A DNA stretch of 64,000 bases from positions 16,249-80,248 of the forward strand of contig JAJPOQ010000041.1 in NCBI GenBank assembly GCA_021232515.1, read 5' to 3'. The notes under the pieces were generated by a model. The model saw nothing but the letters and a program-made list of their open reading frames with translations. It had not been told where the DNA came from and ran no database searches. This DNA is from Lentisphaeraceae bacterium. GTDB taxonomy: Bacteria; Verrucomicrobiota; Lentisphaeria; Lentisphaerales; Lentisphaeraceae. Both the position numbers and the translations under genes were made by a program. This document shows positions 16,055 to 26,013 of this stretch, piece by piece; the stretch's first letter is position 1; every line of letters begins with the position of its first letter.

Positions 16055-17566
16055 TTATTTAAATGAAGCTTGTGGTAATTCTTCTAAAAACCTAGCTTTT
16101 GTGCGCTTCAGTTCACTTTTCATAGTTTGTTGATACTTTTTTATGATGGCTTGGTACTCAGGGTTAAGAGCTAAGTTATTGAGCTCTTCAGGGTCTTTTT
16201 CTAAGTCGTAGAGTTCAGCCCGTTCATTTTCTATGAAATAGTGAATGTATTTATAACGACCATGTGTAATAGAACTCCACCATGGAACTCCAGTTTTGTG
16301 AATCAAGAGGTCATCATCCTCCGGAATAGCGTAAGTCTCTTCACCATATGAGTGTTTTGTATAGGTCATGAGCACCGGATGCTTCCATTCGATATTTGGA
16401 TTTTTTAGGAGGGGACTTAAGTCTTTTCCTATAAACTCTGATTTGGGCTTTATACCTGCCATAGCATGAATGGTTGGGGCTATGTCAGCACCGCTGATAT
16501 GAGCTTTACAGGCTTGGCCTTTAGCAAATTTCTTTGGGTAGCTAATTATCAATGGTGATTTGATCGTGGCATCGTAAGGAGCAAACTTATACTTGTAGCC
16601 GTGCTGACCCCAAGCCTGTCCTTGGTCGGATGAAAAGATGATGATGGTATTTTCATATTGCCCCGTTTCTTTAAGTGACTTGATCAATTGACCAACGCCT
16701 TCATCAATGGAACTTACGGCTTGATTGTACTGGCGAACCCAATCACTGAGGGTATTTCCATGTAAGCCTTTACCACTATCTTTATCTTTCTTGACGATTT
16801 CAGGCTCGCCGTTGTTATTTTTGATGAAGTCATTTCTGTTTATAACGTGACTTGGCTTTCCATGTCGTGGACTATAAATGTCTCTTGGAGCGTCAACTTT
16901 TACATTTGGGTATTGTGCTTTGTGGCGATCTGCAGGAGTGAAAGGGCCATGAGTTCCAGCATAGCAAAGCCACATAAACCATGGCTTATCGTCCTTTCTG
17001 TTGCGAATGTAGGTATCAGCCCATTTTGTATAGTTGTCGGTGCTATAGCCTTTTACTTTGCCTATGTGTTGGCCATTTATCTCTATTTCCTGATTATTAT
17101 AGTAAGCCCCTGAGTTTTTTGGGTACTTTGGTCTATTCCAAACAATTTGGTGATCCCAGTCTCGGCCGTAACCTGCATCTATACCAGTATGCCATTTACC
17201 GATATGTGCTGTTTGGTAGCCATTTTTTCTAAAGTGTGCTGGCCAGAAAGGAATTTTTTGAGGATCGTAAGTACTTGAAGGGTACGCTCCAGTCATAGTA
17301 ACTGAGCTCATGTCATGCTGAAGTCGGCCGGTAAGCATAGTTAAACGTGAAGCCATACACCAAGTGCCAATATAGGCAGAATCAAAACGTATGCCTGACT
17401 TTGCTAAACTATCTAAGTTTGGAGTTTTGACCCAATCATAGGCTTCGTCGTAGCAGCTAAGTGTTCTGTGACTCTGATCGTCGGTAAAGATGAAAAGTAT
17501 ATTTGGCTTTCCTGTAGCGGTAAGACTGCATATGAATATAAGAAATATAGGAAGGTATTTGAGCAT
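16055..17566 (-). CDS. Secreted type I sulfatase
   Basis: A 503-residue exported sulfatase. A signal peptide (MLKYLPIFLIFICSLTATG) precedes PNILFIFTDDQSH with the metal-binding Asp pair. The active-site cassette is CMASRLTMLTGR: the Cys to be converted to formylglycine, with Ala in place of the usual Pro, which the C-x-(P/A)-x-R pattern allows. HIGKWHTG and SSDQGQAWGQHG give the remaining metal and sulfate ligands. It removes sulfate esters, probably from algal or other marine polysaccharides. No maturase gene is in the window. It appears to be a single-gene unit. Confidence 0.93.
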   Translation of the reverse strand: MLKYLPIFLIFICSLTATGKPNILFIFTDDQSHRTLSCYDEAYDWVKTPNLDSLAKSGIRFDSAYIGTWCMASRLTMLTGRLQHDMSSVTMTGAYPSSTYDPQKIPFWPAHFRKNGYQTAHIGKWHTGIDAGYGRDWDHQIVWNRPKYPKNSGAYYNNQEIEINGQHIGKVKGYSTDNYTKWADTYIRNRKDDKPWFMWLCYAGTHGPFTPADRHKAQYPNVKVDAPRDIYSPRHGKPSHVINRNDFIKNNNGEPEIVKKDKDSGKGLHGNTLSDWVRQYNQAVSSIDEGVGQLIKSLKETGQYENTIIIFSSDQGQAWGQHGYKYKFAPYDATIKSPLIISYPKKFAKGQACKAHISGADIAPTIHAMAGIKPKSEFIGKDLSPLLKNPNIEWKHPVLMTYTKHSYGEETYAIPEDDDLLIHKTGVPWWSSITHGRYKYIHYFIENERAELYDLEKDPEELNNLALNPEYQAIIKKYQQTMKSELKRTKARFLEELPQASFK

Positions 17567-17630
17567 TTAGGGTCCTTGAAGTTTATAAGCCTTTACGGTG
17601 AAAAACTCTAGAAGTGGACGTCTATATACA

Positions 17631-17657
17631 AAAAAAGAGCTCCCGAAGGAGCTCTTT
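17631..17657 (-). terminator. Terminator of the nirBD operon
   Basis: An AAAGAGCTCC / GGAGCTCTTT hairpin with a short CGAA-type loop. Read on the minus strand it ends in a run of seven T. It lies 26 bp past the nirD stop and ahead of the sulfatase start. Confidence 0.85.
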
Positions 17658-17682
17658 CATTTTTTGGGGGTGGAGATCTGGT

Positions 17683-18018
17683 TTACACCATCTGTAAGTA
17701 GATAGTGCCTTCCTCAACTTTTACTGGGTATGTTGTTAGATCGTCAACATCACCTTCACTGACATGCTCGCCAGTTTTGAGGTCAAAATTGTGTTTATGG
17801 AGTGGGCAAGCTACTTTTGGAGTACCACTTGCATCACCGATTAAACCACGAGAGAGAACCATACGGTTGTCATGTGGACAAAGGTTTTGCACTGCGTACC
17901 ACTCAGACTTTTCTTTGACATTGAAAACAGCTATCTGTTTTCCGTCAACCTTAACACAACCGCCAAGGTCTTTACAAAAGTCTTCTACTTTACCTACTGA
18001 AATCCATTCATTACTCAT
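17683..18018 (-). CDS. nirD: Nitrite reductase [NAD(P)H] small subunit, Rieske type
   Basis: A 111-residue Rieske-fold protein. Both ligand pairs are present: CPHD and CPLHKHNF, so a [2Fe-2S] cluster can be bound, unlike in enterobacterial NirD. The end (TYPVKVEEGTIYLQ) matches the NirD C-terminus. ATG 18018 is chosen over a TTG at 18024 because GGAA lies at the right distance. It follows nirB by 20 bp and works with it in assimilatory or detoxifying reduction of nitrite to ammonium in the cytoplasm. Confidence 0.92.
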   Translation of the reverse strand: MSNEWISVGKVEDFCKDLGGCVKVDGKQIAVFNVKEKSEWYAVQNLCPHDNRMVLSRGLIGDASGTPKVACPLHKHNFDLKTGEHVSEGDVDDLTTYPVKVEEGTIYLQMV

Positions 18019-18038
18019 AATCAAAATTCCTTAAAAAC

Positions 18039-20552
18039 TTAAACTTCTACTAATTGTTTTTTCTCTTCGTGTGATGCTGGACGGATCTGACCGCGCTCAT
18101 CAACGAACTCGATAGTTTCATCAGTATCCTCGCAATTAACAAAATGCTTGAAACGTTTAAGTTTTTCTGGATCATTTATCGCGTTTTTCCACTCACACTC
18201 ATAAGTATTAACTAGGTGTTCCATCTGAGCTTCAAGTTCAGCATTGATTCCAAGAGAATCATTGATGACAACATCTTTAAGATGCTCGATACCACCTTCA
18301 AGTTGATCCATCCAAGTAGATGTTCTCATGAGTTTGTCAGCAGTTTTTATGTAGTACATCAAGAAACGGTCGATGTACTTGATAAGAGTTTCTTCGTCAA
18401 GGTCAACAGCAAGAAGGTCTGTGTGACGTGGCTTCATACCACCATTACCACAAACGTAGAGGTTCCAACCGTGTTCTGTTGCGATGATACCAAAGTCTTT
18501 ACTTTGAGCTTCAGCACATTCACGAGTACAACCACTAACGGCAGACTTAAGTTTGTGAGGTGAACGAATACCGCGGTAACGGTTTTCGACACGTATAGCA
18601 AGACCAACAGCATCACCAACACCATAGCGACACCAGGTAGAACCAACACAAGACTTAACAGTTCTTAAAGATTTGGCATAGGCGTGACCTGACTCGAAGC
18701 CGGCATCTACAAGAATCTTCCAGATCTCTGGTAGCTCGTGAAGCTTAGCACCGAACATGTCGATACGCTGACCGCCAGTAATTTTCATATAAAGACCGAA
18801 TTGCTTAGAAACTTCTCCGATGATGATAAGCATATCAGGAGTGATCTCACCACCAGGTATACGTGGGATAACAGAGTAAGTTCCGTCTTGCTGCATGTTA
18901 GCAAGGAAAGCATCGTTTGTATCATTTAAGCTTGGTTGTTCAAGGATAGGAACATTCCAGGTTGAAGCGAAGATAGAAGCAGCAGCAGGCTTACAAGTTT
19001 CACAACCAGTTCCTTTGCCGTGTTTCTCTAGTAATTCATCAAATGTCTTAATGCCAGTGGCACGGACAGTTTGGTACATTTCTTGACGAGTCATGTCAAA
19101 GTGTTCGCAAAGAGCGTTACTTACTTCAACGCCAGACTCTTTCATCTTAGCTTTGAAAAGGTCTGTAACAAGTGGCATACAACCACCGCAACCAGTACCA
19201 GCTTTTGTACATTTCTTTATGTCAGAGATAGAGCATGCGCCATCTTCAATAGCACTGCAGATATCGCCTTTTGACACGCTTTCGCATGAACAGATCTGTG
19301 CTGAATCTGGTAGGTCGCTTACCCCGGCACCGCCAGGTGCGCTTCCGTCTGATGCGGGCAGTATTAACTGCATAGGATCTTCAGGCAATACCATTTCATT
19401 TTGGTATAGCTGTAGAAGATTACCGTATGCATCTGCGTCGCCAACGAGAATGCCGCCGAGGAGCGTCTTACCATCTTCAGTGACTACTAACTTCTTATAA
19501 ATCGCCGAGTGAGGGTCGTTTATAACAAGTTCTTTAAATGGGACTTGTGGTTCGATGTTACCAAAGCTGGCTACATCTGTACCGATAAGTTTAAGTTTTG
19601 TTGACATGTCAGCACCTTCAAAAGAGGCATCGCGACCAACTAACTGTTCTGCAACAGCGTCTGCCATTTGATAACCTGGAGCGACAAGTCCGTAAATCAT
19701 TCCTTCATAAAGTGCACATTCGCCGATAGCGAAGATGTCTGGATCGCTAGTTAGAAGGCTGTCGTTTACTAAGATACCGCCGCGAGGTCCAAGAGTAAGA
19801 CCAGCTTCTCTTGCAACTTCATCTCTAGGGCGAATACCAGCAGAAACGATGATCATATCTACTTCAAGAATAGTGTCATCGGCAAATTCCATAGCAGTGA
19901 CTTTGCCGTCACCTGCGATGTTCTTTGTGCTTTTGTTAAGGTGAACTTTTATGCCTCTAGATTCGATGATGTCCTTAAGTAGAGTACCACCAGCTTCATC
20001 GAGCTGTCTTGGCATAAGTCTTGGAGCAAACTCAACACAGTGAGTTTCTAGGTCTAAGTCTTGAGCTGCTTTTGCTGCTTCAAGCCCTAGTAGACCGCCA
20101 CCGATAACTGCACAAGTTTTACAGTCTTTGGCATATTCCATCATATCATCAAGGTCTTCAATTGTACGATAGACAAATACACCAGACTTATCAACACCAG
20201 GAACTGGTGGGACGAACGCAGATGAACCAGTTGCGAAAACTAATTTATCATATTCTAAAGTAAGACCTTTTTCAGAGGTAACAGTTTTTGCTACACGATC
20301 AACAGATGACGCTTTGTCACCGATATGTATTTCGATGTCATTTTCTTTGTACCATTCAAGTTTTGCCATTGATAGATCTTCAGCAGACTTGCCAGCAAAG
20401 TATTCAGAGAGGTGAACTCGATCGTAAGCAGGACGTGGCTCTTCACAAAATGTGATGATTTGATACTGGTTGTCAGTATCTTTTTCTTTAAGTCGTTCAC
20501 AAAACTTGTAACCGACCATGCCATTACCAATGACTATTATTTTCTTTTTCAT
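18039..20552 (-). CDS. nirB: Nitrite reductase [NAD(P)H] large subunit
   Basis: An 837-residue flavoprotein-sirohaem enzyme. The order is: FAD/NADH domain (IVIGNGMVGYKFCERL; second Rossmann loop VIGGGLLGLEAA), BFD-like [2Fe-2S] domain (CSCESVSKGDIC to GTGCGGC), a second Cys-containing repeat (GTGCETCKPA), ferredoxin-like half domain, and the sirohaem/[4Fe-4S] site with CVGSTWC and CTREC. It reduces nitrite to ammonium with NADH. GGGGA precedes the ATG by 8 bases. The gene has its own 310-bp AT-rich upstream region. No nitrate reductase or nitrite transporter gene is visible. Confidence 0.96.
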   Translation of the reverse strand: MKKKIIVIGNGMVGYKFCERLKEKDTDNQYQIITFCEEPRPAYDRVHLSEYFAGKSAEDLSMAKLEWYKENDIEIHIGDKASSVDRVAKTVTSEKGLTLEYDKLVFATGSSAFVPPVPGVDKSGVFVYRTIEDLDDMMEYAKDCKTCAVIGGGLLGLEAAKAAQDLDLETHCVEFAPRLMPRQLDEAGGTLLKDIIESRGIKVHLNKSTKNIAGDGKVTAMEFADDTILEVDMIIVSAGIRPRDEVAREAGLTLGPRGGILVNDSLLTSDPDIFAIGECALYEGMIYGLVAPGYQMADAVAEQLVGRDASFEGADMSTKLKLIGTDVASFGNIEPQVPFKELVINDPHSAIYKKLVVTEDGKTLLGGILVGDADAYGNLLQLYQNEMVLPEDPMQLILPASDGSAPGGAGVSDLPDSAQICSCESVSKGDICSAIEDGACSISDIKKCTKAGTGCGGCMPLVTDLFKAKMKESGVEVSNALCEHFDMTRQEMYQTVRATGIKTFDELLEKHGKGTGCETCKPAAASIFASTWNVPILEQPSLNDTNDAFLANMQQDGTYSVIPRIPGGEITPDMLIIIGEVSKQFGLYMKITGGQRIDMFGAKLHELPEIWKILVDAGFESGHAYAKSLRTVKSCVGSTWCRYGVGDAVGLAIRVENRYRGIRSPHKLKSAVSGCTRECAEAQSKDFGIIATEHGWNLYVCGNGGMKPRHTDLLAVDLDEETLIKYIDRFLMYYIKTADKLMRTSTWMDQLEGGIEHLKDVVINDSLGINAELEAQMEHLVNTYECEWKNAINDPEKLKRFKHFVNCEDTDETIEFVDERGQIRPASHEEKKQLVEV

Positions 20553-20862
20553 GTGTAATCCCCAAAAAATTTAATTGCATATTTGTAATATATGGTTAAT
20601 ATATTTACATTTTCATCTCATATCTCATCATTTTAACCTCCTTGGTTATTTAGTCAAGCCTAAAGGTGTTCTTAAAATATAAATAAATACAATATTGTTA
20701 ACTTTAAGTGATATTTTACAATTTGGTAAATATATAGGTGGTCGTTAAGTAGTGCTGAGAAAATTTAACTACTATTTTAAATTCTTGACTTCTACTGTTG
20801 TATTCTTAATCAAAATCTACTAAAATATTAACGTAACCTTAACATAACAAATGGAGCTAATT
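20553..20862. promoter_or_regulatory. Divergent intergenic region of nirBD and the YccT-like gene
   Basis: 310 bp, very AT-rich, between two divergent starts, so both promoters should lie here. A TTTAC-n6-GTAAA inverted repeat sits at 20715-20730 and a related imperfect one at 20585-20608 (GTAATATAT / ATATATTTAC). TTGACT at 20785 could be a -35 box for the (+) gene, but its -10 is weak. No FNR-type TTGAT-n4-ATCAA site was seen. Site calls are tentative. Confidence 0.35.
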
Positions 20863-21414
20863 ATGAGATTAGTCTTAGTATCTCTCCTTTTCCTAGTAGT
20901 TACGTCTTGTGGTACATCTGTTGTCAAAATGACAGATAAATTCGAAGGCAAAGCGTATATAGAGGTTCCTTATCAGGTAAATGCTATTGAAGTAAATGGA
21001 CGCCTAGTCAAATCATCACTTGTTCATGACGCCTTTACAATTGAGATTCCTGTTGGACGTACAGAGTTCGTTTTTCGTTATCACAACATCTTTTTTGATA
21101 ACACTGACAACGATCACGAAGGTGTACAATCAGATAAAATGACAGCAGTATTTGTGGCAGAAGAAGGACAGCATTACAGTGTAATTTGCCCTAATCCATT
21201 AATGCTAGATGAGGCTAAAGCTTTGATGCCAAATCTGACGTCTCATCTTTTACACAAAGAAACAGGTGAGGTAATCAAAGCAGTGAATGGTCACATTCCA
21301 GAGCGCTTCCATGGTGTCAAAAGTGCAATGCCTTATGAAGAGTTGAAGCATTGGTGGGTTAAATCTACCAATGAAGAAAAAAACAGCTTCCTTAAGTGGA
21401 GTGAAGCTCAATAG
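20863..21414 (+). CDS. Lipoprotein with DUF2057 (YccT-like) domain
   Basis: A 183-residue lipoprotein: MRLVLVSLLFLVVTSC has a lipobox ending in Cys. The mature part shows features I associate with the YccT/DUF2057 family: an early IEVNGRLVKSS strand, PVGRTEFVFRYHN in the middle, NPLMLDEAKAL, and a C-terminal ELKHWWVKSTNEEKNSFLKW, which matches the usual LKYWW...FLxW ending. The function of the family is poorly known; enterobacterial YccT has been linked to curli control. ATG 20863 is used since GGAG precedes it by 7 bases and the signal peptide begins there. Terminator follows. Confidence 0.62.
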   Translation: MRLVLVSLLFLVVTSCGTSVVKMTDKFEGKAYIEVPYQVNAIEVNGRLVKSSLVHDAFTIEIPVGRTEFVFRYHNIFFDNTDNDHEGVQSDKMTAVFVAEEGQHYSVICPNPLMLDEAKALMPNLTSHLLHKETGEVIKAVNGHIPERFHGVKSAMPYEELKHWWVKSTNEEKNSFLKWSEAQ

Positions 21415-21437
21415 TTCTAGAATCACAGTAGTTGTAT

Positions 21438-21478
21438 AAAGCTTCGATTAATGGTTTTCATTAGTTGAAGCTTTTTTT
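21438..21478 (+). terminator. Rho-independent terminator after the YccT-like gene
   Basis: A 16-bp stem with two mismatches (AAAGCTTCGATTAATG / CATTAGTTGAAGCTTT), a short loop and a run of seven T, 24 bp after the stop. Confidence 0.88.
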
Positions 21479-22165
21479 ATAGCTCTTAATTTAAGATAGT
21501 TTCTAGAAATGCTTTTATGAAGACTACTACCAAGGATTAGAAGTTAATTCTATCGTACCATCATAATAGCTCTGCTCTAACTGCAAAGAATCCTCTTTGA
21601 TATTTCATTTTTCTTGCTAATATTTGCCCTTATTCAAAATCTTCTAATTGAACATATTATAGACACTGTTCTTCTGAACTCATCTCAGTGTATGTTATCT
21701 ATAAAATACAATTTTAAGGTTCCTTTTGAGCATCTACGATAAATGACCAAACTACTTCTGTTTTCACTCTAACACTTCATCTTGTGATAATAAGTCTGGC
21801 AGGTCATTTTCTGAATTCTTTACTTTCATCCAATACTATGCAGCATATGTAGACAATGACGCTGGTATAGGCCTCTCAAGGTGAGTCGCTTGGCTAAATT
21901 AGTTATAACTATTGTTTCTGTTTGACTGTCTAATGATTAAGATTTAGCAATAATGTATGTCTTACCCATCATTACTAATTAATAATGATTCCTATTTTTC
22001 AGGCCAATGATTGACTTACTATTCTCTTCAAATTCAACCTTACTGATTAGTTAATAGTTCCACTTATAGGGTTAATATTGGACTTTCACCACAATTAATC
22101 AGGACTACTTCACTATTTGAATAGGAGTAATGCATTAAAGTATCATGCGCCATACTCGATGCTTC
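21479..22165. other. Gene-free stretch of about 690 bp
   Basis: No frame longer than a few tens of codons and no recognisable RNA. The region is AT-rich with stops scattered in all six frames. On the minus strand a short stretch (roughly 21770-21890) could be read as protein fragments with frame breaks, but nothing was recognised. It may be a decayed gene or simple spacer. Confidence 0.5.
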
Positions 22166-22198
22166 AAATAAAAAAGGCGAAGCTCGAAAGCTTCGCCT
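22166..22198 (-). terminator. Terminator of the coaE-rho operon
   Basis: A perfect GGCGAAGCT / AGCTTCGCC stem with a CGAA loop. On the minus strand it is followed by a T run. It lies 24 bp past the rho stop. Confidence 0.9.
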
Positions 22199-22221
22199 GT
22201 AAACTGGAGTCCTATAAGGAA

Positions 22222-23958
22222 CTAGATCTGCATGGTCATTAAGAATTCTATGTTACTCTTAGTCTTCTTAACGCCTTGTTTAAGCAGTTGCATAGACTCG
22301 TGTGGTGGTGCACCTGTCATAGCACGACGCAGTTTCCACATTCTATCTTTTTCGTCTGGGTGAAGAAGAAGTTCTTCTTTACGAGTACCAGACTTTTCGA
22401 TATTGATTGCAGGGAATATACGCTTATCGACAAGTGCTCTGTCGAGGTGAACTTCCATGTTACCAGTACCTTTAAATTCTTCGAAGATAACTTCATCCAT
22501 TTTACTACCAGTATCAACTAGAGCAGTTGCAAGGATAGTTAAGCTACCACCTTCTTGAACGTTACGTGCCGCACCGAAGAAACGTTTAGGCTTGTGAAGT
22601 GCATTGGCATCAACACCACCAGAAAGAATCTTACCTGAGTGAGGTTGAACTGAGTTGTAGGCACGAGCTAGACGAGTGATAGAGTCAAGTAAGATAACAA
22701 CGTCTTTACCGTGCTCAACCATACGTTTTGCTTTTTCAATGACCATTTCAGCAACTTGAGTGTGACGGTGTTGAGGTTCGTCAAAAGTAGAACTTACGAC
22801 TTCGCCTTTAACTTCACGCTTCATGTCTGTTACTTCTTCCGGACGTTCATCGATAAGAAGAACGATAAGGTGTACTTCAGGATTGTTTGCTGAGATAGAG
22901 TTGGCGATGTCCTGCATAATAACAGTCTTACCTGTTCTTGGCGGTGCCACGATAACTCCACGTTGTCCCATACCAATTGGCGTAACAAGGTCAAGAATAC
23001 GCATGGACATATTTCCAGAAACAGGATCTTCCATGATTAGACGCTTGTTTGGGAAATCTGGCGTTAAGTTCTCAAAAGGAATCTTTTGTTTTTTAACAGA
23101 AGGGTGTTCGTCGTTTATGGCATCAACTTTAAGCATCGCAAAGAAACGTTCTTTTTCGCGAGGAGAGCGAATCTGACCGATGACTTGGTCACCAGTCCTT
23201 AAAGAGAAACGTTTAATTTGTGAAGGGCTTAGGTAGATGTCTTCCGGAGATGGCTGGTAGTTATACTCAGGGGAACGAAGGAAACCAAATCCATCTTGTA
23301 GTATTTCAAGGATACCACCACCATATAGAATACCACGCTCACTAGCACGGCTTCTCATGATTGCAAAAACAAGATCTTGCTTGCTAAGTGCACCAACACC
23401 TTCGATTTCAAACTCAAGGCCTATTTCAGAAAGTTCCATCATGGACTTCTGTTGAAGCTCTTGAAGATTCATGCCAGGTTCATCATTTGGAACAACGTCA
23501 TCTCTTTTAAAGTTTCTTTTGTTCTTGTGATTCTTGTTGTTGTGGCGATTGTTCTTGTTTTTGTGATTTTTATTATTGTGGTGATGCTGTTTTTTATCTG
23601 AGTTTTGATCAGAACCTTCAGCTTTCTCTTCAGGAGCAGTTTTTTCAGCAGGTGCATCAGTACTTGGAGCTTCAGCTTTCTCTTCAGACTTAGGAGCTGC
23701 TTTTGCTTCAGGAGCAGTTTTTTCAGCAGGTGCATCAGTACTTGGAGCTTTAGCTTTCTCTACAGACTTAGGGGCTGCTTTTGCTGCAGGAGCTTTTTTC
23801 GCAGCGGGCTTTTTTGCAGGAGCTGCTTTAGCTGCTTCTTTACCAGCTAGTTCTTTCTCACTAAAAAGTTCAGGCTCAGCAGCTTTTTTTACTGCGGGCT
23901 TTCGGCCTCTTTTTTTAGGAGCTTCTTCTACGGGTTTTGTTTCCTCAGAATTTGCCAT
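22222..23958 (-). CDS. rho: Transcription termination factor Rho with long disordered N-terminal extension
   Basis: A 578-residue hexameric RNA helicase that ends transcription. The core has the Rho N domain (about 162-205), the cold-shock-like RNA-binding domain ([19 protein letters not shown]), Walker A ([13 protein letters not shown], about 338-350), Walker B ([16 protein letters not shown]) and the R-loop/C-terminal region. Residues 1-155 are an extension rich in Ala, Lys, Pro and Glu with a 23-residue near-perfect repeat (62-84 and 88-110), then a His/Asn/Lys-rich tract (121-151). E. coli Rho has 419 residues, so the surplus is this extension. The gene starts 2 bp after coaE. Confidence 0.96.
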   Translation of the reverse strand: MANSEETKPVEEAPKKRGRKPAVKKAAEPELFSEKELAGKEAAKAAPAKKPAAKKAPAAKAAPKSVEKAKAPSTDAPAEKTAPEAKAAPKSEEKAEAPSTDAPAEKTAPEEKAEGSDQNSDKKQHHHNNKNHKNKNNRHNNKNHKNKRNFKRDDVVPNDEPGMNLQELQQKSMMELSEIGLEFEIEGVGALSKQDLVFAIMRSRASERGILYGGGILEILQDGFGFLRSPEYNYQPSPEDIYLSPSQIKRFSLRTGDQVIGQIRSPREKERFFAMLKVDAINDEHPSVKKQKIPFENLTPDFPNKRLIMEDPVSGNMSMRILDLVTPIGMGQRGVIVAPPRTGKTVIMQDIANSISANNPEVHLIVLLIDERPEEVTDMKREVKGEVVSSTFDEPQHRHTQVAEMVIEKAKRMVEHGKDVVILLDSITRLARAYNSVQPHSGKILSGGVDANALHKPKRFFGAARNVQEGGSLTILATALVDTGSKMDEVIFEEFKGTGNMEVHLDRALVDKRIFPAINIEKSGTRKEELLLHPDEKDRMWKLRRAMTGAPPHESMQLLKQGVKKTKSNIEFLMTMQI

Positions 23959-23960
23959 AG

Positions 23961-24539
23961 TTACGTGGGTCCTTTGTCTTGTAATAACTTATAAATTCTT
24001 TGACATTGGTTATTTAGAAAATCTATTGACCAATTATTAATAATCCCAAAGTCGGATCTTGTTAACTTTTCATCCTGATGGAGTTGTGCAGATAGTCGCG
24101 CACTAACTTCATCTTGTTTCCATCCTCTGGCTAGCAGTCTTTCATTTTGAATATCTTTATCACACCAAACAGAGATGGTCTTTTGAAATTCACTTTGCCA
24201 GTTGATTTCATATAGAAGAGGAACAGCAATGAGGTGTAAGCCAGTAGTATCTAAAGACTGTATTACATTTTTGACAAGAGGGTGCATAACACTATTTAGC
24301 CACTCAAGTTCTTGCTTGTTTTTGAAAACTATTTCAGCGATTGCTGGTCTGTGAGGGAGAGAGTCTTTGAAAACCTTTTGTCCCCACCGATCTAACAAGA
24401 CCGCATGAAGTTGTTTATCCTCTTCGTAAATTTTATGTACTATTGAATCTGTATCAGCTACTTGAGCACCAAGAGATTCGAAAATTTTTAAGACAGTACT
24501 CTTACCAGCTCCTATGCCGCCTGTTAAAGCTACTAGCAT
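23961..24539 (-). CDS. coaE: Dephospho-CoA kinase
   Basis: A 192-residue P-loop kinase ([16 protein letters not shown] at residues 5-20) that phosphorylates the ribose of dephospho-CoA in the last step of coenzyme A synthesis. Further family marks are [21 protein letters not shown] and VPLLYEI. Its stop is 2 bp before the rho start, so the two are translationally coupled; coaE-rho pairs are seen in other bacteria. Confidence 0.93.
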   Translation of the reverse strand: MLVALTGGIGAGKSTVLKIFESLGAQVADTDSIVHKIYEEDKQLHAVLLDRWGQKVFKDSLPHRPAIAEIVFKNKQELEWLNSVMHPLVKNVIQSLDTTGLHLIAVPLLYEINWQSEFQKTISVWCDKDIQNERLLARGWKQDEVSARLSAQLHQDEKLTRSDFGIINNWSIDFLNNQCQRIYKLLQDKGPT

Positions 24540-24672
24540 GTTGGAAGTATCCAGAGGTTTCGCAAAGATTTACAAAGGTAAAAAAACATATTGAAATGAA
24601 TTTAGGAAAGGTCTCTAGAAAGTGATTAAATTTTTGGTAAGACAAATACTGAATCGTTTATAAGACCAACCT

Positions 24673-24705
24673 AAAGCTTCGTTGGTGGTTAGTCAACAAA
24701 GCTTT
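24673..24705. terminator. Strong hairpin after tyrS, no clear U-tract
   Basis: AAAGCTTCGTTG / CAACAAAGCTTT is a 12-bp stem with one mismatch and a nine-base loop, 32 bp past the tyrS stop on the minus strand. The downstream side is not T-rich, so it may be an atypical terminator or mRNA end stabiliser. Confidence 0.45.
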
Positions 24706-24736
24706 ATGAAAAAAAGTGAAGAAAATGTCGTTTTGG

Positions 24737-26011
24737 TCAGTTTGAGAATTTTATAACCTTGAACTTCTTACCTTTTTTAAGGAGTAAGTAGTTGCCAAGA
24801 AGTAGGTTTTCTTGACTTGGCTTAAAAGTCTCTTCGTTAATTTTTACGTTATTTACTGCAACAGCATTACTTTTGATCATCTGCCTTGCTTCACGACCAG
24901 ATTGAGTTAGGCCATTGTCGACAAGTAGGGCAATAAGGCCTTCTGTGTCATCTAGAGAATCGTAAGTTTTGCCTTCAGTAGCTGTAACGAGCGCTTCAAG
25001 GGTTGGAGCATCCATTGCGCTTATGTCACCTTTGCCGAAAAGAACTAGAGAAGCATTTAGTGCTTTTGCAGTCTCTTCTTCGCCATGAATCATGTTCGTC
25101 ATCTCGGCAGCAAGTGTTTTCTGAGCAGTATTTGGATACTGTTTAGTTTCTTCTTCAAGAGCGTCGATTTCTTCTTTAGGTAAGAAGGTGAAGTACTTTA
25201 AGAATTTAATGACATCTGCATCTGGAGTGCTGTACCAGTATTGGTAGAACTCATATGGACAAGTTTGCTTTGGATCGAGCCAAACTGAACCACCAGCCGT
25301 TTTACCAAACTTAGTGCCGTCAGATTTTGTAATAAGCGGCACAGTTAGGCAAAAACCTTTACTGTCTGTACAGCGACGGATGAGATCCATGCCTGCAGTC
25401 ATGTTTCCCCATTGGTCACTTCCACCGATTTGAAGAGTACAATCGAATTCGCGATTGAGGTGAAGGAAGTCATAACCTTGGAGGATCATGTAACTAAATT
25501 CAGTATAAGAGATACCAGCATCAGTTCCCTGTAAACGAGTCTTTACAGAGTCTTTTTGCATCATGACATTTACAGAAAAGTTTTTACCAACGTCACGAAG
25601 GAATTCGATAACGTTCATATTTGACACCCAGTCATAGTTATTGACTAGGGTGGCTTGGTCGCCGCTGAAATCGACTATCGACTTCAGCTGCTCTTTGATA
25701 CAATCAACATTGTGACGAACCATATCGTCAGTCAAAAGGTTTCTTTCTTGACTTTTACCACTAGGATCACCAATCATACCAGTCGCGCCACCAGCAAGTG
25801 GTAGAGCATTGTGACCGTATTCTTGGAAACGTCTGAGGGTAATTAACGGTACTAAGCTACCGATGTGTAGGCTGTCACCAGTTGGATCAAAACCACAGTA
25901 AAGAGTAACTTTGTTTTCGCTTAGGTAGCCTTTTAGTTCATCCTGTCCAGATTCCTGGTGGATAAGACCACGCCATGCTAGTTCGTCATAAATGTTGTCA
26001 GGTTTTGCCAT
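24737..26011 (-). CDS. tyrS: Tyrosyl-tRNA synthetase
   Basis: A 424-residue class I aminoacyl-tRNA synthetase. YCGFDPTGDSLHIGSLVPL includes the HIGH-equivalent motif (HIGS), and TKFGKT matches the KMSKS-equivalent of bacterial TyrRS. QIGGSDQWGN is the tyrosine-site signature. The C-terminus carries an S4 RNA-binding domain (SGREARQMIKSNAVAVNN). It is the last gene of a fabI-asd-tyrS operon, starting 2 bp after asd. No T-box is seen in the upstream leader. Confidence 0.97.
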   Translation of the reverse strand: MAKPDNIYDELAWRGLIHQESGQDELKGYLSENKVTLYCGFDPTGDSLHIGSLVPLITLRRFQEYGHNALPLAGGATGMIGDPSGKSQERNLLTDDMVRHNVDCIKEQLKSIVDFSGDQATLVNNYDWVSNMNVIEFLRDVGKNFSVNVMMQKDSVKTRLQGTDAGISYTEFSYMILQGYDFLHLNREFDCTLQIGGSDQWGNMTAGMDLIRRCTDSKGFCLTVPLITKSDGTKFGKTAGGSVWLDPKQTCPYEFYQYWYSTPDADVIKFLKYFTFLPKEEIDALEEETKQYPNTAQKTLAAEMTNMIHGEEETAKALNASLVLFGKGDISAMDAPTLEALVTATEGKTYDSLDDTEGLIALLVDNGLTQSGREARQMIKSNAVAVNNVKINEETFKPSQENLLLGNYLLLKKGKKFKVIKFSN

Positions 26012-26013
26012 TC

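Noticed and set aside
21770..21890. Minus-strand protein-like fragments in the gap region.
   Set aside because: They are broken by stops in every frame and resemble no family I recognise.
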